DNA from: Pseudomonas sp. DC1.2
Lineage (GTDB): Bacteria > Pseudomonadota > Gammaproteobacteria > Pseudomonadales > Pseudomonadaceae
Direction of reading: 5' to 3'
Length of the DNA stretch: 64,000 bases
Assembly (NCBI RefSeq): GCF_034351645.1
Contig: NZ_CP133782.1
Span: 253,001 to 317,000 of the forward strand
Shown here piece by piece: positions 37,493 through 47,974 of the stretch. The stretch's first letter is position 1. Every line of letters starts with the position of its first letter. A program made the position numbers and the translations under genes. A model generated the notes under the pieces. That model searched no databases and had not been told where the DNA came from. It saw only the letters and a program-made list of their open reading frames with translations.

Positions 37493-40055
37493 TTCTCACC
37501 CACAGCCAGAGACTCTGTCCGAGTACCTGGCGCATTTACCGATGACCGACGAGCAGCGCGCGGAACTCGCGGGCTGCCAGTCCTTCAGCGAACTGCACCA
37601 ACGCTTGTCGTCTTCGACATTCGACGCACCGACCGACGCGGCTCAAGCGTCTGTCGGCCGTCGTTTGACGCTCAACACCGCCGAAGAGCTGGACGAAGCG
37701 CAGATGCTGGCCGTCGACGCCAGTGGTCGGGTCTGCCTCAAGGCGACGCCTCCCATCCGCCGGACCAAAGTTGTGCCGGAGCCATGGCGCACCAATATTC
37801 TGGTACGTGGCTGGCGGCGCATGACGGGTCGCACCAATCCTCCGGCTCCGCCGAAGGATGAGCGTGTGCTGCCGGCGGCTCGCTGGCGGACCGTGGGCTC
37901 GATCCGTCGCTACATTCTGCTGGTACTGATGCTGGGCCAGACCATCGTTGCCGGCTGGTACATGAAAGGCATCATGCCGTATCAGGGCTGGTCGTTTGTT
38001 GACCTCAACGAAGTGCTGCGCCAACCGTTCCTGGCCACCGCGACGCAAGTGCTGCCGTATGCGTTGCAAACCAGCATCCTGATCCTGTTCGGGATTCTCT
38101 TTTGCTGGGTTTCGGCAGGTTTCTGGACCGCGTTGATGGGCTTCCTCGAGTTGCTCACCGGGCATGATAAATACCGTATTTCCGGCGCCAGCGCTGGCAA
38201 CGAGCCGATCGCCAAGGACGCACGCACCGCACTGGTGATGCCGATTTGCAACGAAGACGTGCCACGGGTATTTGCCGGTTTGCGGGCGACTTTTGAGTCG
38301 GTCGCGGCCACGGGTGACCTTGATCGTTTCGACTTCTTTGTCCTGAGCGATAGTAACGAAGCCGACATCTGCATCGCCGAGCAACAGGCCTGGCTGGATG
38401 TCTGCCGCGAGGCCAAGGGTTTCGGCAAGATTTTCTACCGTCGCCGTCGCCGTCGCGTTAAACGCAAAAGCGGCAACCTCGATGACTTCTGCCGTCGCTG
38501 GGGCGGTGACTACAAGTACATGGTCGTGCTCGACGCGGATTCCGTGATGAGCGGCGAATGCCTGACCAGCCTGGTGCGCTTGATGGAAGCGACGCCGGAT
38601 GCCGGTATCATCCAGACCGCGCCTCGTGCGTCGGGCATGGACACCCTGTATGCGCGCATGCAGCAGTTTGCGACCCGTGTCTACGGTCCGCTGTTCACCG
38701 CCGGTCTGCACTTCTGGCAGTTGGGTGAATCCCACTACTGGGGCCACAATGCAATCATCCGCATGAAGCCGTTCATCGAGCACTGCGCCTTGGCGCCGTT
38801 GCCGGGTAAAGGTGCATTTGCGGGCGCGATTCTGTCCCACGACTTCGTCGAAGCGGCATTGATGCGCCGTGCCGGTTGGGGCGTGTGGATTGCCTACGAT
38901 TTGCCGGGCAGCTATGAAGAGTTGCCGCCGAACCTGCTGGACGAACTCAAGCGTGACCGTCGCTGGTGCCACGGCAACCTGATGAACTTCCGGCTGTTCC
39001 TGGTCAAAGGCATGCACCCGGTACACCGTGCGGTGTTCCTGACCGGGGTGATGTCTTACCTGTCGGCGCCGTTATGGTTCTTCTTCCTGGTGTTGTCCAC
39101 GGCGTTGTTGGCGGTGAACACCCTGATGGAACCGCAATACTTCATGGAACCGCGACAGCTCTATCCGCTGTGGCCGCAATGGCATCCGGACAAGGCTGTC
39201 GCGCTGTTCTCGACAACTATTGTGTTGCTGTTCCTGCCAAAGTTATTGAGCATCATCCTGATCTGGGCGAAGGGCGCGAAAGAGTTCGGCGGCAAGTTCA
39301 AGGTGACGTTCTCGATGCTGCTGGAGATGCTGTTCTCCATGCTGCTGGCGCCGGTGCGGATGATTTTCCACACCCGATTCGTCCTTGCCGCGTTCCTTGG
39401 TTGGGCCGCGACCTGGAACTCGCCGCAACGTGATGATGACTCCACGCCCTGGAGCGAAGCCGTCAAGCGCCACGGTCCACAGACCTTGCTGGGCTTCTTC
39501 TGGGCCTTGCTGGTGATCTGGCTGAACCCAAGCTTCCTGTGGTGGTTGGTGCCGATCGTCGGTTCGTTGATGCTGTCGATTCCGGTGTCGGTGATCTCCA
39601 GCCGTGTCGGTCTGGGCCTGAAGTCCCGTGACGAGAGCCTGTTCCTGATTCCTGAGGAATACAATCCGCCACAAGCCCTGCTGGCCACGGATCAGTACAC
39701 CCATGAAAACCGTTATCACGCGTTGAAAGACGGCTTCATCCGCGCGGTGGTCGATCCCCAGCAGAACGCGTTGGCGTGCTCGCTGGCGACTTCCCGTCAC
39801 GGTCAGGCCGAGCCGATTGAATGGCTGCGGGTCGAGCGCGTTCGTCATGCGTTGAAGGTCGGACCTTCTGGGCTGAATAACCACGACCGTCTGCAACTGC
39901 TGAGTGACCCGGTGGCGTTGGGTCGTTTGCATGAGCAAGTCTGGAATGAAGGCCACGCCGAGTGGCTGGACGCCTGGCGGACTTCGGTGAAAGCCGATCC
40001 GCATGCGCCGGTGCTGCCGCTCAAACCACTGAGCGCACAACCTCAGTTGGCCTGA
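37485..40055 (+). CDS. opgH: Membrane glucosyltransferase OpgH
   Basis: 856-residue GT2 enzyme that polymerises beta-1,2-linked glucose from UDP-glucose and exports it. Cytoplasmic catalytic residues: D in LSDSNEADI, DxD-type [10 protein letters not shown] near residue 350, and the RRWCHGN motif (QxxRW equivalent) near 495. About eight membrane helices lie at 140-220 and 510-710. A glucosyltransferase of this type also adjusts cell size in E. coli. ATG 37485 overlaps opgG, and a strong terminator follows. Confidence 0.96.
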   Translation: MSNSHPQPETLSEYLAHLPMTDEQRAELAGCQSFSELHQRLSSSTFDAPTDAAQASVGRRLTLNTAEELDEAQMLAVDASGRVCLKATPPIRRTKVVPEPWRTNILVRGWRRMTGRTNPPAPPKDERVLPAARWRTVGSIRRYILLVLMLGQTIVAGWYMKGIMPYQGWSFVDLNEVLRQPFLATATQVLPYALQTSILILFGILFCWVSAGFWTALMGFLELLTGHDKYRISGASAGNEPIAKDARTALVMPICNEDVPRVFAGLRATFESVAATGDLDRFDFFVLSDSNEADICIAEQQAWLDVCREAKGFGKIFYRRRRRRVKRKSGNLDDFCRRWGGDYKYMVVLDADSVMSGECLTSLVRLMEATPDAGIIQTAPRASGMDTLYARMQQFATRVYGPLFTAGLHFWQLGESHYWGHNAIIRMKPFIEHCALAPLPGKGAFAGAILSHDFVEAALMRRAGWGVWIAYDLPGSYEELPPNLLDELKRDRRWCHGNLMNFRLFLVKGMHPVHRAVFLTGVMSYLSAPLWFFFLVLSTALLAVNTLMEPQYFMEPRQLYPLWPQWHPDKAVALFSTTIVLLFLPKLLSIILIWAKGAKEFGGKFKVTFSMLLEMLFSMLLAPVRMIFHTRFVLAAFLGWAATWNSPQRDDDSTPWSEAVKRHGPQTLLGFFWALLVIWLNPSFLWWLVPIVGSLMLSIPVSVISSRVGLGLKSRDESLFLIPEEYNPPQALLATDQYTHENRYHALKDGFIRAVVDPQQNALACSLATSRHGQAEPIEWLRVERVRHALKVGPSGLNNHDRLQLLSDPVALGRLHEQVWNEGHAEWLDAWRTSVKADPHAPVLPLKPLSAQPQLA

Positions 40056-40056
40056 C

Positions 40057-40087
40057 GAAAAAACCCCGCGAAAGCGGGGTTTTTTTT
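40057..40087 (+). terminator. Rho-independent terminator of opgGH
   Basis: AACCCCGC-GAAA-GCGGGGTT, a perfect stem with a GNRA-type loop followed by a run of T, two bases after the opgH stop. Confidence 0.95.
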
Positions 40088-40105
40088 GCGCCGACTGATC
40101 GTGGC

Positions 40106-40138
40106 TGATCGTTCCCACGCTCTGCATGGGAACGATCG
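40106..40138. repeat. REP-like palindrome, GATCGTTCCCACGC family
   Basis: TGATCGTTCCCACGC..GCATGGGAACGATCG, a near-perfect hairpin just past the opgH terminator. Confidence 0.85.
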
Positions 40139-40206
40139 GCGTATGAGTAACAAATCCTGCGTAAACCCTTGTGCAAACGAGCGAGTGCGTTAGCATCCGT
40201 CCCCGA

Positions 40207-40273
40207 ATTGGTGCGCCCGGATAATTTGTGTCCGTATTGGTGCGTTTCCGCAGCGGGAACGGCCATTTGTGCG
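40207..40273 (+). promoter_or_regulatory. Three phased 9-bp direct repeats upstream of the amino acid importer
   Basis: ATTGGTGCG at 40207-40215 and 40236-40244 and ATTTGTGCG at 40265-40273 are each exactly 29 bp apart. They lie 31-97 bp before the binding-protein start, where a transcription factor would bind. TGGTGC resembles an NtrC half-site, but no inverted partner is seen, so the factor is unknown. Confidence 0.5.
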
Positions 40274-40303
40274 CCTCACACGTAATGGTTTGGGGACTTG
40301 ATG

Positions 40304-41101
40304 ATGAAGAAGTATCTCTCGATGCTGCTGGTCGGCGTCACGGCACTGGTTGCAGTCAGCGCGGCGCAGGCCGGTGCCATCGATGACGCGGTCAAGCGCG
40401 GCACGCTGAAAGTCGGGATGGACCCGACCTACATGCCGTTCGAAATGACCAACAAGCGCGGCGAGATCATTGGTTTCGAAGTCGACATCCTCAAAGCCAT
40501 GAGCAAGGCCATGGGCGTCAAGCTGGAACTGGTGTCTACAGGCTACGACGGCATCATCCCGGCCCTGATGACCGACAAGTTCGACATGATCGGCAGCGGT
40601 ATGACCCTGACCCAAGAGCGCAACCTGCGCCTGAACTTCAGCGAACCGTTCATCGTGGTCGGCCAGACCCTGCTGATTCGTAAGGAGCTTGAAGGCACCA
40701 TCAAGTCTTACAAGGACCTGAACACCGCCGACTACCGTATCACCTCCAAACTCGGCACCACCGGCGAAATGGTCGCCCGGAAAATGATCTCCAAAGCCCA
40801 GTACCACGGCTACGACAACGAGCAGGAAGCCGTGCTCGACGTGGTCAACGGTAAGGCCGATGCCTTCATCTACGACGCGCCTTATAACGTCGTGGCGGTG
40901 ACTAAGGTCGGTGCAGGCAAGCTGGTGTTCCTCGACAAGCCGTTCACCTACGAGCCACTGGCCTTTGGCCTGAAGAAGGGTGACTACGACAGCCTTAACT
41001 TCATTAACAACTTCCTGCACCAGATCCACGAAGACGGCACCTACGATCGCATCCATGACAAGTGGTTCAAAGACACCGCTTGGCTCAAGGACATGGAATA
41101 G
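40304..41101 (+). CDS. Polar amino acid ABC transporter, periplasmic binding protein
   Basis: 265 residues, SBP family 3. The signal peptide is cut after AAQA. The typical opening GTLKVGMDPTYMPFEM and the motif GFEVDILKAMSKAMGVK are present, with the ligand carboxylate Arg region in LTLTQERNLRLNFSEPF. Two ATGs adjoin (40301, 40304); I chose 40304 for better distance from GGGGA. Substrate cannot be told from sequence; the family covers Arg, His, Gln, Glu and relatives. First gene of a three-gene importer. Confidence 0.9.
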   Translation: MKKYLSMLLVGVTALVAVSAAQAGAIDDAVKRGTLKVGMDPTYMPFEMTNKRGEIIGFEVDILKAMSKAMGVKLELVSTGYDGIIPALMTDKFDMIGSGMTLTQERNLRLNFSEPFIVVGQTLLIRKELEGTIKSYKDLNTADYRITSKLGTTGEMVARKMISKAQYHGYDNEQEAVLDVVNGKADAFIYDAPYNVVAVTKVGAGKLVFLDKPFTYEPLAFGLKKGDYDSLNFINNFLHQIHEDGTYDRIHDKWFKDTAWLKDME

Positions 41102-41110
41102 CCCACCGCT

Positions 41111-41139
41111 GATCGTTCCCACGCAGAGCGTGGGAACGA
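41111..41139. repeat. REP-like palindrome between importer genes
   Basis: GATCGTTCCCACGCAGAGCGTGGGAACGA, a near-perfect palindrome (GATCGTTCCCACGC / GCGTGGGAACGA) just after the binding-protein stop. It is a common place for structures that raise the level of binding-protein mRNA over that of the permease. Confidence 0.88.
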
Positions 41140-41160
41140 GCGAATCTAAGAGTCCTGCAA

Positions 41161-42120
41161 ATGAAAGCTAAAAAATCCCAACTGCCCTGGCACGTCCTGA
41201 CCGTGCTCGTGCTCATCGGCCTGGCCGGCGCGTTGTATTACGCCACCTCGCTGATGGCCTACGAATGGCGCTGGAATCGTGTGCCGCAGTACTTCGCCTA
41301 CCACGCCGAGGAGTCCCTGCGCGCCGCCGATATTTCCACGGTCAGCGAACTGGTGCGCCAAGGTGACAAGGCTCAGGTCACCCTACGTAATGACGCGGGC
41401 GTCGAACAACACCTGACGGTCGATGACAATAGCCTGCAAGTTGCTCAGGGTGATGACGTGGCTGAAGGCGACGTTGTCGGTGTGACCCGACATTGGGCCG
41501 CAGGCCCGTTGCTCTGGGGTCTTTGGACCACGCTGTGGTTGTCGATGGTGTCTGGCGTCCTTGGTTTGCTGATTGGCCTGGCTACCGGCCTGTGCCGACT
41601 GTCCACCAACCCGACTCTGCGCGACCTCTCGACGATCTACGTCGAATTGGTGCGCGGTACACCGCTGCTGGTACAGATTTTCATCTTCTACTTCTTCATC
41701 GGCACCGTGATGAACCTGTCCCGAGAATTCGCCGGGATTGCTGCGCTGTCGCTGTTCACCGGCGCCTATGTGGCCGAGATCATCCGCTCTGGCGTGCAGT
41801 CCATTGCCCGTGGCCAGAACGAAGCCGCGCGCTCGCTGGGGTTGAGTGCCGGCCAGTCGATGCGCCACGTGGTGCTGCCGCAAGCGTTGAAGCGTGTGCT
41901 GCCGCCGTTGGCCGGTCAGTTCATCAGTCTGGTCAAGGACACCTCTCTGGTGTCGGTGATCGCGATCACTGAACTGCTCAAAAGCGGCCGAGAAGTCATC
42001 ACCACCTCGTTCTCGCCGTTCGAGATCCTGTTCTGCGTCGCCGCGCTGTACCTGTTGATCAACCTGCCGCTGTCGAAAATCGCCAGCCGGCTTGAGCGGA
42101 GGCTCGCGCAAAGTGATTGA
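41161..42120 (+). CDS. Polar amino acid ABC transporter permease
   Basis: 319 residues, longer than the usual 220-240 because of an N-terminal helix plus a roughly 80-residue periplasmic segment (about 30-115) before the standard permease core. The core has the HisM/GlnP signature ([16 protein letters not shown]) and the EAA loop ([22 protein letters not shown]). It overlaps the ATPase gene by 8 bp. Confidence 0.92.
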   Translation: MKAKKSQLPWHVLTVLVLIGLAGALYYATSLMAYEWRWNRVPQYFAYHAEESLRAADISTVSELVRQGDKAQVTLRNDAGVEQHLTVDDNSLQVAQGDDVAEGDVVGVTRHWAAGPLLWGLWTTLWLSMVSGVLGLLIGLATGLCRLSTNPTLRDLSTIYVELVRGTPLLVQIFIFYFFIGTVMNLSREFAGIAALSLFTGAYVAEIIRSGVQSIARGQNEAARSLGLSAGQSMRHVVLPQALKRVLPPLAGQFISLVKDTSLVSVIAITELLKSGREVITTSFSPFEILFCVAALYLLINLPLSKIASRLERRLAQSD

Positions 42121-42847
42121 AGTCCGCAATTTGGTAAAAGTCTTCGATACCCGTGGTCAGGTCGTTCGTGCGGTGGATAACGTATCGACCACCGTCGCCA
42201 CGGGCGAGGTGTTGGTGGTGATCGGTCCGTCCGGCTCCGGCAAGTCAACCTTCTTGCGCTGCCTCAATGGCCTTGAGGCATTCGACTCAGGCTCGGTGAG
42301 CATTGGCGGCCTGCAACTGGCCGATCCAAAAACTGATGTGAATGCCTATCGTCGGGACGTCGGCATGGTATTCCAGCATTTCAACCTATTCGGACACATG
42401 ACCGTGCTGGACAACCTCTGTCTGGCCCAGAAAGTCGTGCGCAAGCGCGGTAAGCGGGAGCGTGAGGCCAAGGCCATGGCGTTGCTGGAAAAGGTCGGCA
42501 TCGCGCAGAAGGCCAACGAGTTCCCGTCGCGCCTGTCTGGCGGCCAGCAACAGCGTGTGGCGATTGCTCGCGCGTTGGCCATGGAACCGAAGGTCATGCT
42601 GTTTGATGAACCGACGTCCGCGCTCGACCCGGAAATGGTCGGCGAAGTGCTGGACGTGATGAAAACCCTGGCCGTCGAAGGCATGACCATGGTCTGCGTC
42701 ACCCACGAAATGGGCTTTGCCCGGGAAGTGGCGGATCGGGTGCTGTTTTTCGATCACGGGAAACTGCTGGAAGACGCTTCGCCGGCCGAGTTCTTCGGCG
42801 CCCCGAAAGACCCTCGCGCCCAGGCGTTTCTGCGCCAGGTTCTTTAA
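42113..42847 (+). CDS. Polar amino acid ABC transporter ATP-binding protein
   Basis: 244-residue GlnQ/HisP-type ATPase: Walker [11 protein letters not shown]-loop VFQHFNLF, signature LSGGQQQR, Walker [14 protein letters not shown]-loop VTHEMGFA. I start at GTG 42113 (reads MIEVRNLV), 9 bp after GCGGAGG and inside the permease stop. A REP-like hairpin follows. Confidence 0.94.
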   Translation: MIEVRNLVKVFDTRGQVVRAVDNVSTTVATGEVLVVIGPSGSGKSTFLRCLNGLEAFDSGSVSIGGLQLADPKTDVNAYRRDVGMVFQHFNLFGHMTVLDNLCLAQKVVRKRGKREREAKAMALLEKVGIAQKANEFPSRLSGGQQQRVAIARALAMEPKVMLFDEPTSALDPEMVGEVLDVMKTLAVEGMTMVCVTHEMGFAREVADRVLFFDHGKLLEDASPAEFFGAPKDPRAQAFLRQVL

Positions 42848-42857
42848 TCGCTTCGAC

Positions 42858-42887
42858 TGATCGTTCTCACCGCGGTGGGAACGATCA
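42858..42887. repeat. REP-like palindrome between convergent genes
   Basis: TGATCGTTCTCACCGCGGTGGGAACGATCA, a near-perfect palindrome (one mismatch, T versus C) between the importer and the chemoreceptor gene. It may act as terminator for both. Confidence 0.88.
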
Positions 42888-42897
42888 GCCTGACCGA

Positions 42898-44814
42898 CTA
42901 AACCTTGAACTTGCCGACCAACACCTGCAACTGCGTGCCCAACCGCGCCAGCTCAACGCTGGACGCCGCGGTCTCTTCACTGGCGGCCGAGGTTTGCTCG
43001 GACACGTCGCGCACGTTCAGTACGCTGCGGTTAATTTCTTCTGCCACGGCGCTTTGTTGTTCGGCTGCCGCCGCGATCTGCTGATTCATCGACTGAATTG
43101 CCGACACGGTGCGTGTGATGTTTTCCAGCGAGCCGCCGGCGCGACGGGTCAGTTCGACGCTGCTGTCGGTCAGGGCGCGGCTGTTATCCATGATGGTCGA
43201 AACTTGTTGGGTGCCGGCTTGCAGGCCGACGATCAACTCTTCGATTTCCTCGGTAGACTTTTGCGTGCGCTGCGCCAGGCTGCGCACTTCGTCGGCCACC
43301 ACCGCAAAGCCGCGTCCGGCTTCACCGGCGCGGGCGGCTTCGATGGCGGCGTTCAGCGCCAGCAGATTGGTTTGTTGGGCCACGGACTTGATCACGTCGA
43401 GCACGCTGCCGATCTTGTCGCTCTCGCGTTTGAGATGACTCATGGCTTCGGTGGAGTTGCCCACTTCCTTGGCCAGGCGCTCGATCTGAGCAATGGCTTC
43501 GCCGACTACTTTGTCGCCTTCGCGGGCTTGTTGGTCTGCGGCAACTGCGGCTTCTGACGCTTCCTCGGCGTTGCGTGCCACTTCCTGCACGGTGGCGGTC
43601 ATTTCGTGCATGGCGGTGGCCACCTGATCAGTCTCAATCTTCTGGCTGTTGACCCCGGCACTGGTTTGCTCGGTCACGGCGGACAGCGCTTGGGCGGCGC
43701 TGGCGATTTGCGTGACACCTTGGCTGATGCCTCCGATCAATTCACGCAGGCCCACGGTCATGCTCTGCATGGCGCGCTGAAGCTGGCCCAGTTCATCCTT
43801 GCGCAGTGAAACGAGGTTGTGGGTCAAGTCGCCAGCGGCGACGCGCTCAGCGACGTTGAGGGTCTGGCTCAAGGGAATGACAATCTGACGAGTGATGGCG
43901 AGCGCAGCGAGCAAACCAAAGACCAGCGCCAGTACCGAGGACATCAGCAGCAGGCTCTTGGCGTGGTCGGCGTCGGTGTCGCGGACGACCGTTTGCGAGA
44001 CGGTCAGTTTTTTGCTGACGTCGAGCATGATGTCGCCCTGTTCGCTCATGCGCTTCAGGGCGGCGGCACTGGCGAGCTGTGAGTCGCGAAACTGGCTGAC
44101 GGCGGCGCGATAGGCTTTGAGCGAATCGGTGGCCTGTTGCAGGTTGGCGGTGTATTGCTCCGGCAGTTTGGCTGTCAGGCCTTCGAGGCTTTTCAGCGCG
44201 TTGTCGATGGCGTCCAGCGCGGGTTGCTCGGCTTCGGTCTTGGCACTGTAGGTGTAGCCGCGGACCTGGAAGCGTGCTTGCTGGATCAGTTTGCTCAGGT
44301 CGATCACGCTGTTGAACTGGGCAATGTTGTCGCCTTGCAGCAGGGACTTCTCGACTTCCGAGACTTTGACCACGGCGTTGTCCGCGTTGGCTCCCAGCTT
44401 GTTACGAGCGTCTTCGCGATTGGCTCCGGCCTGAGTCATGGCGATGAAAGCTTGTCTGTACTGGTTGACCGCGGCCAGTTGCTGATCGATCAGCGCCACG
44501 TCAGCGGGTTGCTCGATCAGTTTGCGTGCGGTTTGCAGGCCGGCTTCAAGTTGCCCCAGCAGCTCGTTGACCACGCCAGGGCCTTGTTCGCCACGGCGCA
44601 TTTCGTAGTCGAGGCGGGCCAGTCGCAAGTCTTTGGTCAGCTCAGTGAGGCTGGAAATAAACCCTAGCTTGTCACCACGGCTCATGACACCGGTCAGGCC
44701 GGTCCAGCCGGTGAAGGTAATTAACAGGGTCAGGAGCAGGACCAGACCGAAGCCGACACCCAGTTTACGATTAACGCTGACGTTTCCCAGTTTCTCGGCT
44801 AGCCATCGGTACAT
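42898..44814 (-). CDS. Methyl-accepting chemotaxis protein with helical bimodular (HBM) sensor, McpK/McpS type
   Basis: 638 residues. TM1 about 20-40; an all-helical periplasmic domain of about 250 residues that includes the HBM hallmark [10 protein letters not shown] near residue 180; TM2 about 290-310; HAMP; then a signalling hairpin with [23 protein letters not shown] receptors bind organic acids such as TCA intermediates; the positional counterpart in P. aeruginosa (PA5072, McpK) senses alpha-ketoglutarate, from memory. Start ATG 44814 with AAGGGG upstream, behind a good sigma-28 promoter. Confidence 0.9.
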   Translation of the reverse strand: MYRWLAEKLGNVSVNRKLGVGFGLVLLLTLLITFTGWTGLTGVMSRGDKLGFISSLTELTKDLRLARLDYEMRRGEQGPGVVNELLGQLEAGLQTARKLIEQPADVALIDQQLAAVNQYRQAFIAMTQAGANREDARNKLGANADNAVVKVSEVEKSLLQGDNIAQFNSVIDLSKLIQQARFQVRGYTYSAKTEAEQPALDAIDNALKSLEGLTAKLPEQYTANLQQATDSLKAYRAAVSQFRDSQLASAAALKRMSEQGDIMLDVSKKLTVSQTVVRDTDADHAKSLLLMSSVLALVFGLLAALAITRQIVIPLSQTLNVAERVAAGDLTHNLVSLRKDELGQLQRAMQSMTVGLRELIGGISQGVTQIASAAQALSAVTEQTSAGVNSQKIETDQVATAMHEMTATVQEVARNAEEASEAAVAADQQAREGDKVVGEAIAQIERLAKEVGNSTEAMSHLKRESDKIGSVLDVIKSVAQQTNLLALNAAIEAARAGEAGRGFAVVADEVRSLAQRTQKSTEEIEELIVGLQAGTQQVSTIMDNSRALTDSSVELTRRAGGSLENITRTVSAIQSMNQQIAAAAEQQSAVAEEINRSVLNVRDVSEQTSAASEETAASSVELARLGTQLQVLVGKFKV

Positions 44815-44856
44815 GCTGCTATTCCCCTTGGACCACAAGTTGGTTTTATGGGAAGC

Positions 44857-44883
44857 ATATCGGCGTGCGGGACGGAATCTGTA
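44857..44883 (-). promoter_or_regulatory. Sigma-28 (FliA) promoter of the HBM chemoreceptor
   Basis: Minus strand reads TACAGATT-N11-GCCGATAT against the consensus TAAAGTTT-N11-GCCGATAA: six of eight and seven of eight matches at exact spacing. The transcript would start about 35 nt before the ATG, giving flagellar-regulon control. Confidence 0.75.
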
Positions 44884-44913
44884 GGCGCCTTTGGTCGCGG
44901 GGTGGCGGTTTGT

Positions 44914-45621
44914 TTAGAACAGCCGTGCGAGCAGCGCGGTGACGGCGGTTTCAACACGCAGGATGCGATCGCCGAGTTGTACCGGTTGCAGGCCAGACTT
45001 TCTCAACAGCTCGATTTCGTAGGGAATCCAGCCACCTTCTGGGCCGATGGCCAGGGTGACGGCTTCGTCCACGCTACGGGGGCAGGGCGGGTAAAGGCCG
45101 GGGTGGCCCACGAGGCCGAGGGTGCCCTCGCTGATGGCGGGCAGGCGATCTTCGACAAACGGTTTGAAGCGCTTCTCGATGATGATCTGCGGCAGTATGC
45201 AGTCTCGGGCCTGCTCCAGGCCGAGGATCAATTGCTCACGAATCGCCTCGGGGTCCAGGAACGGTGTCTGCCAGAAGCTCTTCTCGACGCGGTAGCTGTT
45301 GACCAGAATGACCCGTGACACACCCATGGTGGCGATGGTCTGGAATATCCGGCGCAGCATCTTCGGGCGAGGCAGCGCCAGCACCAGGGTCAACGGCAGT
45401 TTGGCCGGTGGCGATTGATCAAGCGTGACGTGCAGTTCGGCTTCGCCGGCTTCCAGGCGCAGCACGTGCGCCGAACCCATCAGCCCGCCGATGCGCCCGA
45501 CACGCAAGCTGTCACCCACTTCACAGCGATGGACTTCATGCATGTGCGTCAGCCGGCGATCGTGCAGGAGCACTCGGTCGGGCGCAATGAAATCGGCCTC
45601 TTCGAGCAGCAGCAGGTTCAC
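44914..45621 (-). CDS. rsmE: 16S rRNA (uracil1498-N3)-methyltransferase RsmE
   Basis: 235-residue SPOUT methyltransferase. N-terminal PUA-like domain (about 1-70), then the knotted SAM domain with [28 protein letters not shown] and [16 protein letters not shown], the conserved motifs of the family. Its start overlaps the tatC stop by 4 bp, so it is the last gene of a tat-rsmE unit. Confidence 0.95.
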   Translation of the reverse strand: MNLLLLEEADFIAPDRVLLHDRRLTHMHEVHRCEVGDSLRVGRIGGLMGSAHVLRLEAGEAELHVTLDQSPPAKLPLTLVLALPRPKMLRRIFQTIATMGVSRVILVNSYRVEKSFWQTPFLDPEAIREQLILGLEQARDCILPQIIIEKRFKPFVEDRLPAISEGTLGLVGHPGLYPPCPRSVDEAVTLAIGPEGGWIPYEIELLRKSGLQPVQLGDRILRVETAVTALLARLF

Positions 45622-46412
45622 GGCTGAGTCGCTGGCGGCTGGTCGTTGTGATCGTCAGCCGGTTGATCGTCCGGGTGGTCACCGCGTTTGCTGATCAAGC
45701 TGCCGAACAGGATGCCGATTTCGAACAGCAACCACATCGGTATGGCCAGCAGTGTCTGCGAGAAGATATCGGGCGGTGTCAGGATCATCCCGACAACAAA
45801 GCAGCCGATGACCACGTAGGGGCGAATTTTCTTCAGGTATTTGACGTCGACTACGCCGATCCACACCAGCAGCACCACGGCCACCGGTATTTCGAACGCC
45901 ACGCCGAAAGCGAAGAACAGCGTCATGACGAAATCGAGGTAGCTGGTGATGTCGGTCATCATTTCCACGCCGGCCGGGGTGGCGGCAGCGAAGAACTTGA
46001 AGATCAGTGGGAACACCAGGAAATACGCGAATGCCATGCCGGTGTAGAACAACAGGATGCTGGAAACCAGCAGCGGCACTGCAATGCGCTTCTCATGCTT
46101 ATACAGCCCTGGTGCGATGAAACCCCAGATTTGGTGCAGGATTACCGGAATCGCCAGGAACAACGAAACCATCATGGTCAGTTTCAACGGCGTCAGAAAC
46201 GGCGAGGAGACGTCAGTGGCAATCATCGTCGCGCCGGCCGGCAAGTACGCCCGCAGCGGTATGGAAACAAAGGTGTAGATCTGCTGGGTGAACGCGAACA
46301 GCCCGGCAAAAATGATAAAAATCGCTGCTACACAACGCAGCAGGCGGGTACGCAACTCGGTGAGGTGCGAAACCAACGGCATGTGCTGGTCGTTTTCAGG
46401 AATATCGCTCAT
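45618..46412 (-). CDS. tatC: Sec-independent protein translocase TatC
   Basis: 264 residues with six membrane helices. Conserved N-terminal [12 protein letters not shown] (signal-peptide binding face) and the Glu in loop 2-3 ([15 protein letters not shown]) are present. The C-terminal tail is Asp/Gln-rich. TatC recognises twin-arginine signal peptides with TatB. ATGA overlaps on both sides show coupling with tatB and rsmE. Confidence 0.97.
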   Translation of the reverse strand: MSDIPENDQHMPLVSHLTELRTRLLRCVAAIFIIFAGLFAFTQQIYTFVSIPLRAYLPAGATMIATDVSSPFLTPLKLTMMVSLFLAIPVILHQIWGFIAPGLYKHEKRIAVPLLVSSILLFYTGMAFAYFLVFPLIFKFFAAATPAGVEMMTDITSYLDFVMTLFFAFGVAFEIPVAVVLLVWIGVVDVKYLKKIRPYVVIGCFVVGMILTPPDIFSQTLLAIPMWLLFEIGILFGSLISKRGDHPDDQPADDHNDQPPATQP

Positions 46413-46852
46413 GAGACTCGCGGCGGCAATGTAGGGTCGTGAGGAGCCGGCGTCGTCGGCGCGGCAGCAGGAGCAGCAGGTTCTTTAGGGGTTGTTGCGA
46501 CAACGGGTGCAGGTGCAGCCGTCGCAACGGTGGGCACAGGCGCGTCAGCCGCCGGCGCATGAATCGTCTGGGCGGCCACCGGCTCAACCGGCGTCGCGTC
46601 TTGCTGCGTCGGCGAGAAAATTTTACGCGCCTCCTGCTCAAGCGACAGGATGTGTTCGTTGTGCAGTTGCCGACGAATCTCGTCGGCACCGATTTCACGT
46701 TCGACTTCCTGTTTGATCGCGTTGAAGCTGCGCTTCAGCCGCCCGATCCACAGGCCGGCGGTGCGCGCAGCACCCGGCAGACGCTCGGGGCCAAGGACCA
46801 GCAGGGCGACGAGGCCGACGAGCAGCAGTTCAGAGAAGCTGATACCAAACAT
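46409..46852 (-). CDS. tatB: Sec-independent protein translocase TatB
   Basis: 147 residues: one N-terminal helix with [26 protein letters not shown] (Glu8 and the FGxSxxEL pattern), an amphipathic helix to about residue 70, then a low-complexity Pro/Ala/Thr tail (85-147) typical of Pseudomonas TatB. Starts 11 bp after tatA stops. Confidence 0.95.
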   Translation of the reverse strand: MFGISFSELLLVGLVALLVLGPERLPGAARTAGLWIGRLKRSFNAIKQEVEREIGADEIRRQLHNEHILSLEQEARKIFSPTQQDATPVEPVAAQTIHAPAADAPVPTVATAAPAPVVATTPKEPAAPAAAPTTPAPHDPTLPPRVS

Positions 46853-46862
46853 TAGTCAGTGC

Positions 46863-47141
46863 TCACACGTCTTTGCGGATCGGCTCTTCGACTTTCTGCG
46901 CCTGCACGTCAATGGTGTGCGGGTGGTTCAGAGGTGAAGTGGACTGTGGTTGAACGGGCGGAACCGGTTGGGCCGGGGTCACGGTCGGGTCAACCGGCTT
47001 CTCTTCATCGTTCATGGCTTTGCGAAAGCCCTTGATCGACTCGCCGACGTCAGTGCCGAGGTTTTTCAGTTTCTTGGTGCCGAACACCAGCACCACGACA
47101 ACCAGGATGACGATCCAGTGTTTCCAGTCAAAAATGCCCAT
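46863..47141 (-). CDS. tatA: Sec-independent protein translocase TatA
   Basis: 92 residues. A short membrane helix ([20 protein letters not shown]), then the FGxKKL hinge ([10 protein letters not shown]), an amphipathic helix and a proline-rich tail. I start at ATG 47141 behind GAGAGGAG rather than the upstream ATG at 47231 that lies in hisE. Only 25 bp separate it from hisE, so transcription may continue from the his genes. Confidence 0.96.
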   Translation of the reverse strand: MGIFDWKHWIVILVVVVLVFGTKKLKNLGTDVGESIKGFRKAMNDEEKPVDPTVTPAQPVPPVQPQSTSPLNHPHTIDVQAQKVEEPIRKDV

Positions 47142-47166
47142 GCTGCTGCTCCTCTCAAATAGTTGT

Positions 47167-47499
47167 TCAGGCGGACGGACGCGAGGCTTTCTCGACGTGT
47201 CCGGACAGACCGAAGCGACGGTCCAGTTCATCGAGTACAGCCTGTGGATGCTGCCCCAGTTGGGCCAGCATGACCATGCTGTGGAACCACAAATCGGCGG
47301 TTTCGTAGATCACATCGCTGCAGTCACCGCTGATAGCGGCATCCTTCGCGGCAATGATGGTTTCGACCGACTCTTCGCCCACTTTCTCCAGAATCTTGTT
47401 CAAGCCCTTGTGGTACAGGCTGGCGACATACGAGCTGTCGGCGGCAGCGCCTTTGCGCTCTTCCAGCACTTGGGCCAGACGGGTCAACGTGTCACTCAT
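47167..47499 (-). CDS. hisE: Phosphoribosyl-ATP diphosphatase HisE
   Basis: 110 residues; second step of histidine synthesis (PR-ATP to PR-AMP). The all-alpha MazG-like motif [16 protein letters not shown] supplies the Mg2+-binding Glu residues. It overlaps hisI by 8 bp. I start at ATG 47499 ([10 protein letters not shown]). Confidence 0.95.
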   Translation of the reverse strand: MSDTLTRLAQVLEERKGAAADSSYVASLYHKGLNKILEKVGEESVETIIAAKDAAISGDCSDVIYETADLWFHSMVMLAQLGQHPQAVLDELDRRFGLSGHVEKASRPSA

Positions 47500-47893
47500 G
47501 GGTGTGTCCTGCGGAATAGATGGCGTGCGGATCCTTGAGAACAGGGTCGACGGTTTTCCAGTCGCCGTTTTCGAAGACGCGGTAGAAGCAGCTCTGGCGG
47601 CCGGTATGGCAAGCGATATCGCCGATCTGCTCGACCATGAGAATGATGACATCGGCGTCGCAGTCCAGGCGCATCTCATGCAGGGTCTGCACGTGGCCGG
47701 ACTCTTCGCCTTTGCGCCACAACTTGCCACGGGAACGTGACCAGTAAATGGCACGGTTCTCGGCAGCGCTCAGTTCTAGCGCTTCGCGGTTCATCCAGGC
47801 CATCATCAGGACGCGCCCGGTCTTGTGATCCTGTGCAATCGCTGGCACCAGGCCATCGGCGTCCCACTTGATCTCGTCCAGCCAGTTTTTCAT
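47492..47893 (-). CDS. hisI: Phosphoribosyl-AMP cyclohydrolase HisI
   Basis: 133 residues; third step of histidine synthesis. Zinc ligands: Cys in LDCDADV, and Cys in [12 protein letters not shown]. Active-site motif [18 protein letters not shown]. In Pseudomonas hisI and hisE are separate genes, unlike the fused enterobacterial protein. Start ATG 47893 with GGAG upstream. Confidence 0.96.
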   Translation of the reverse strand: MKNWLDEIKWDADGLVPAIAQDHKTGRVLMMAWMNREALELSAAENRAIYWSRSRGKLWRKGEESGHVQTLHEMRLDCDADVIILMVEQIGDIACHTGRQSCFYRVFENGDWKTVDPVLKDPHAIYSAGHTHE

Positions 47894-47974
47894 CTTCGAC
47901 TCCGACAGCGGGCCCAACACTTCATTAGTCGGGCACAGGCGTTGAAACAGTGTGCCAGCGTGCGGGAGCTCTGG

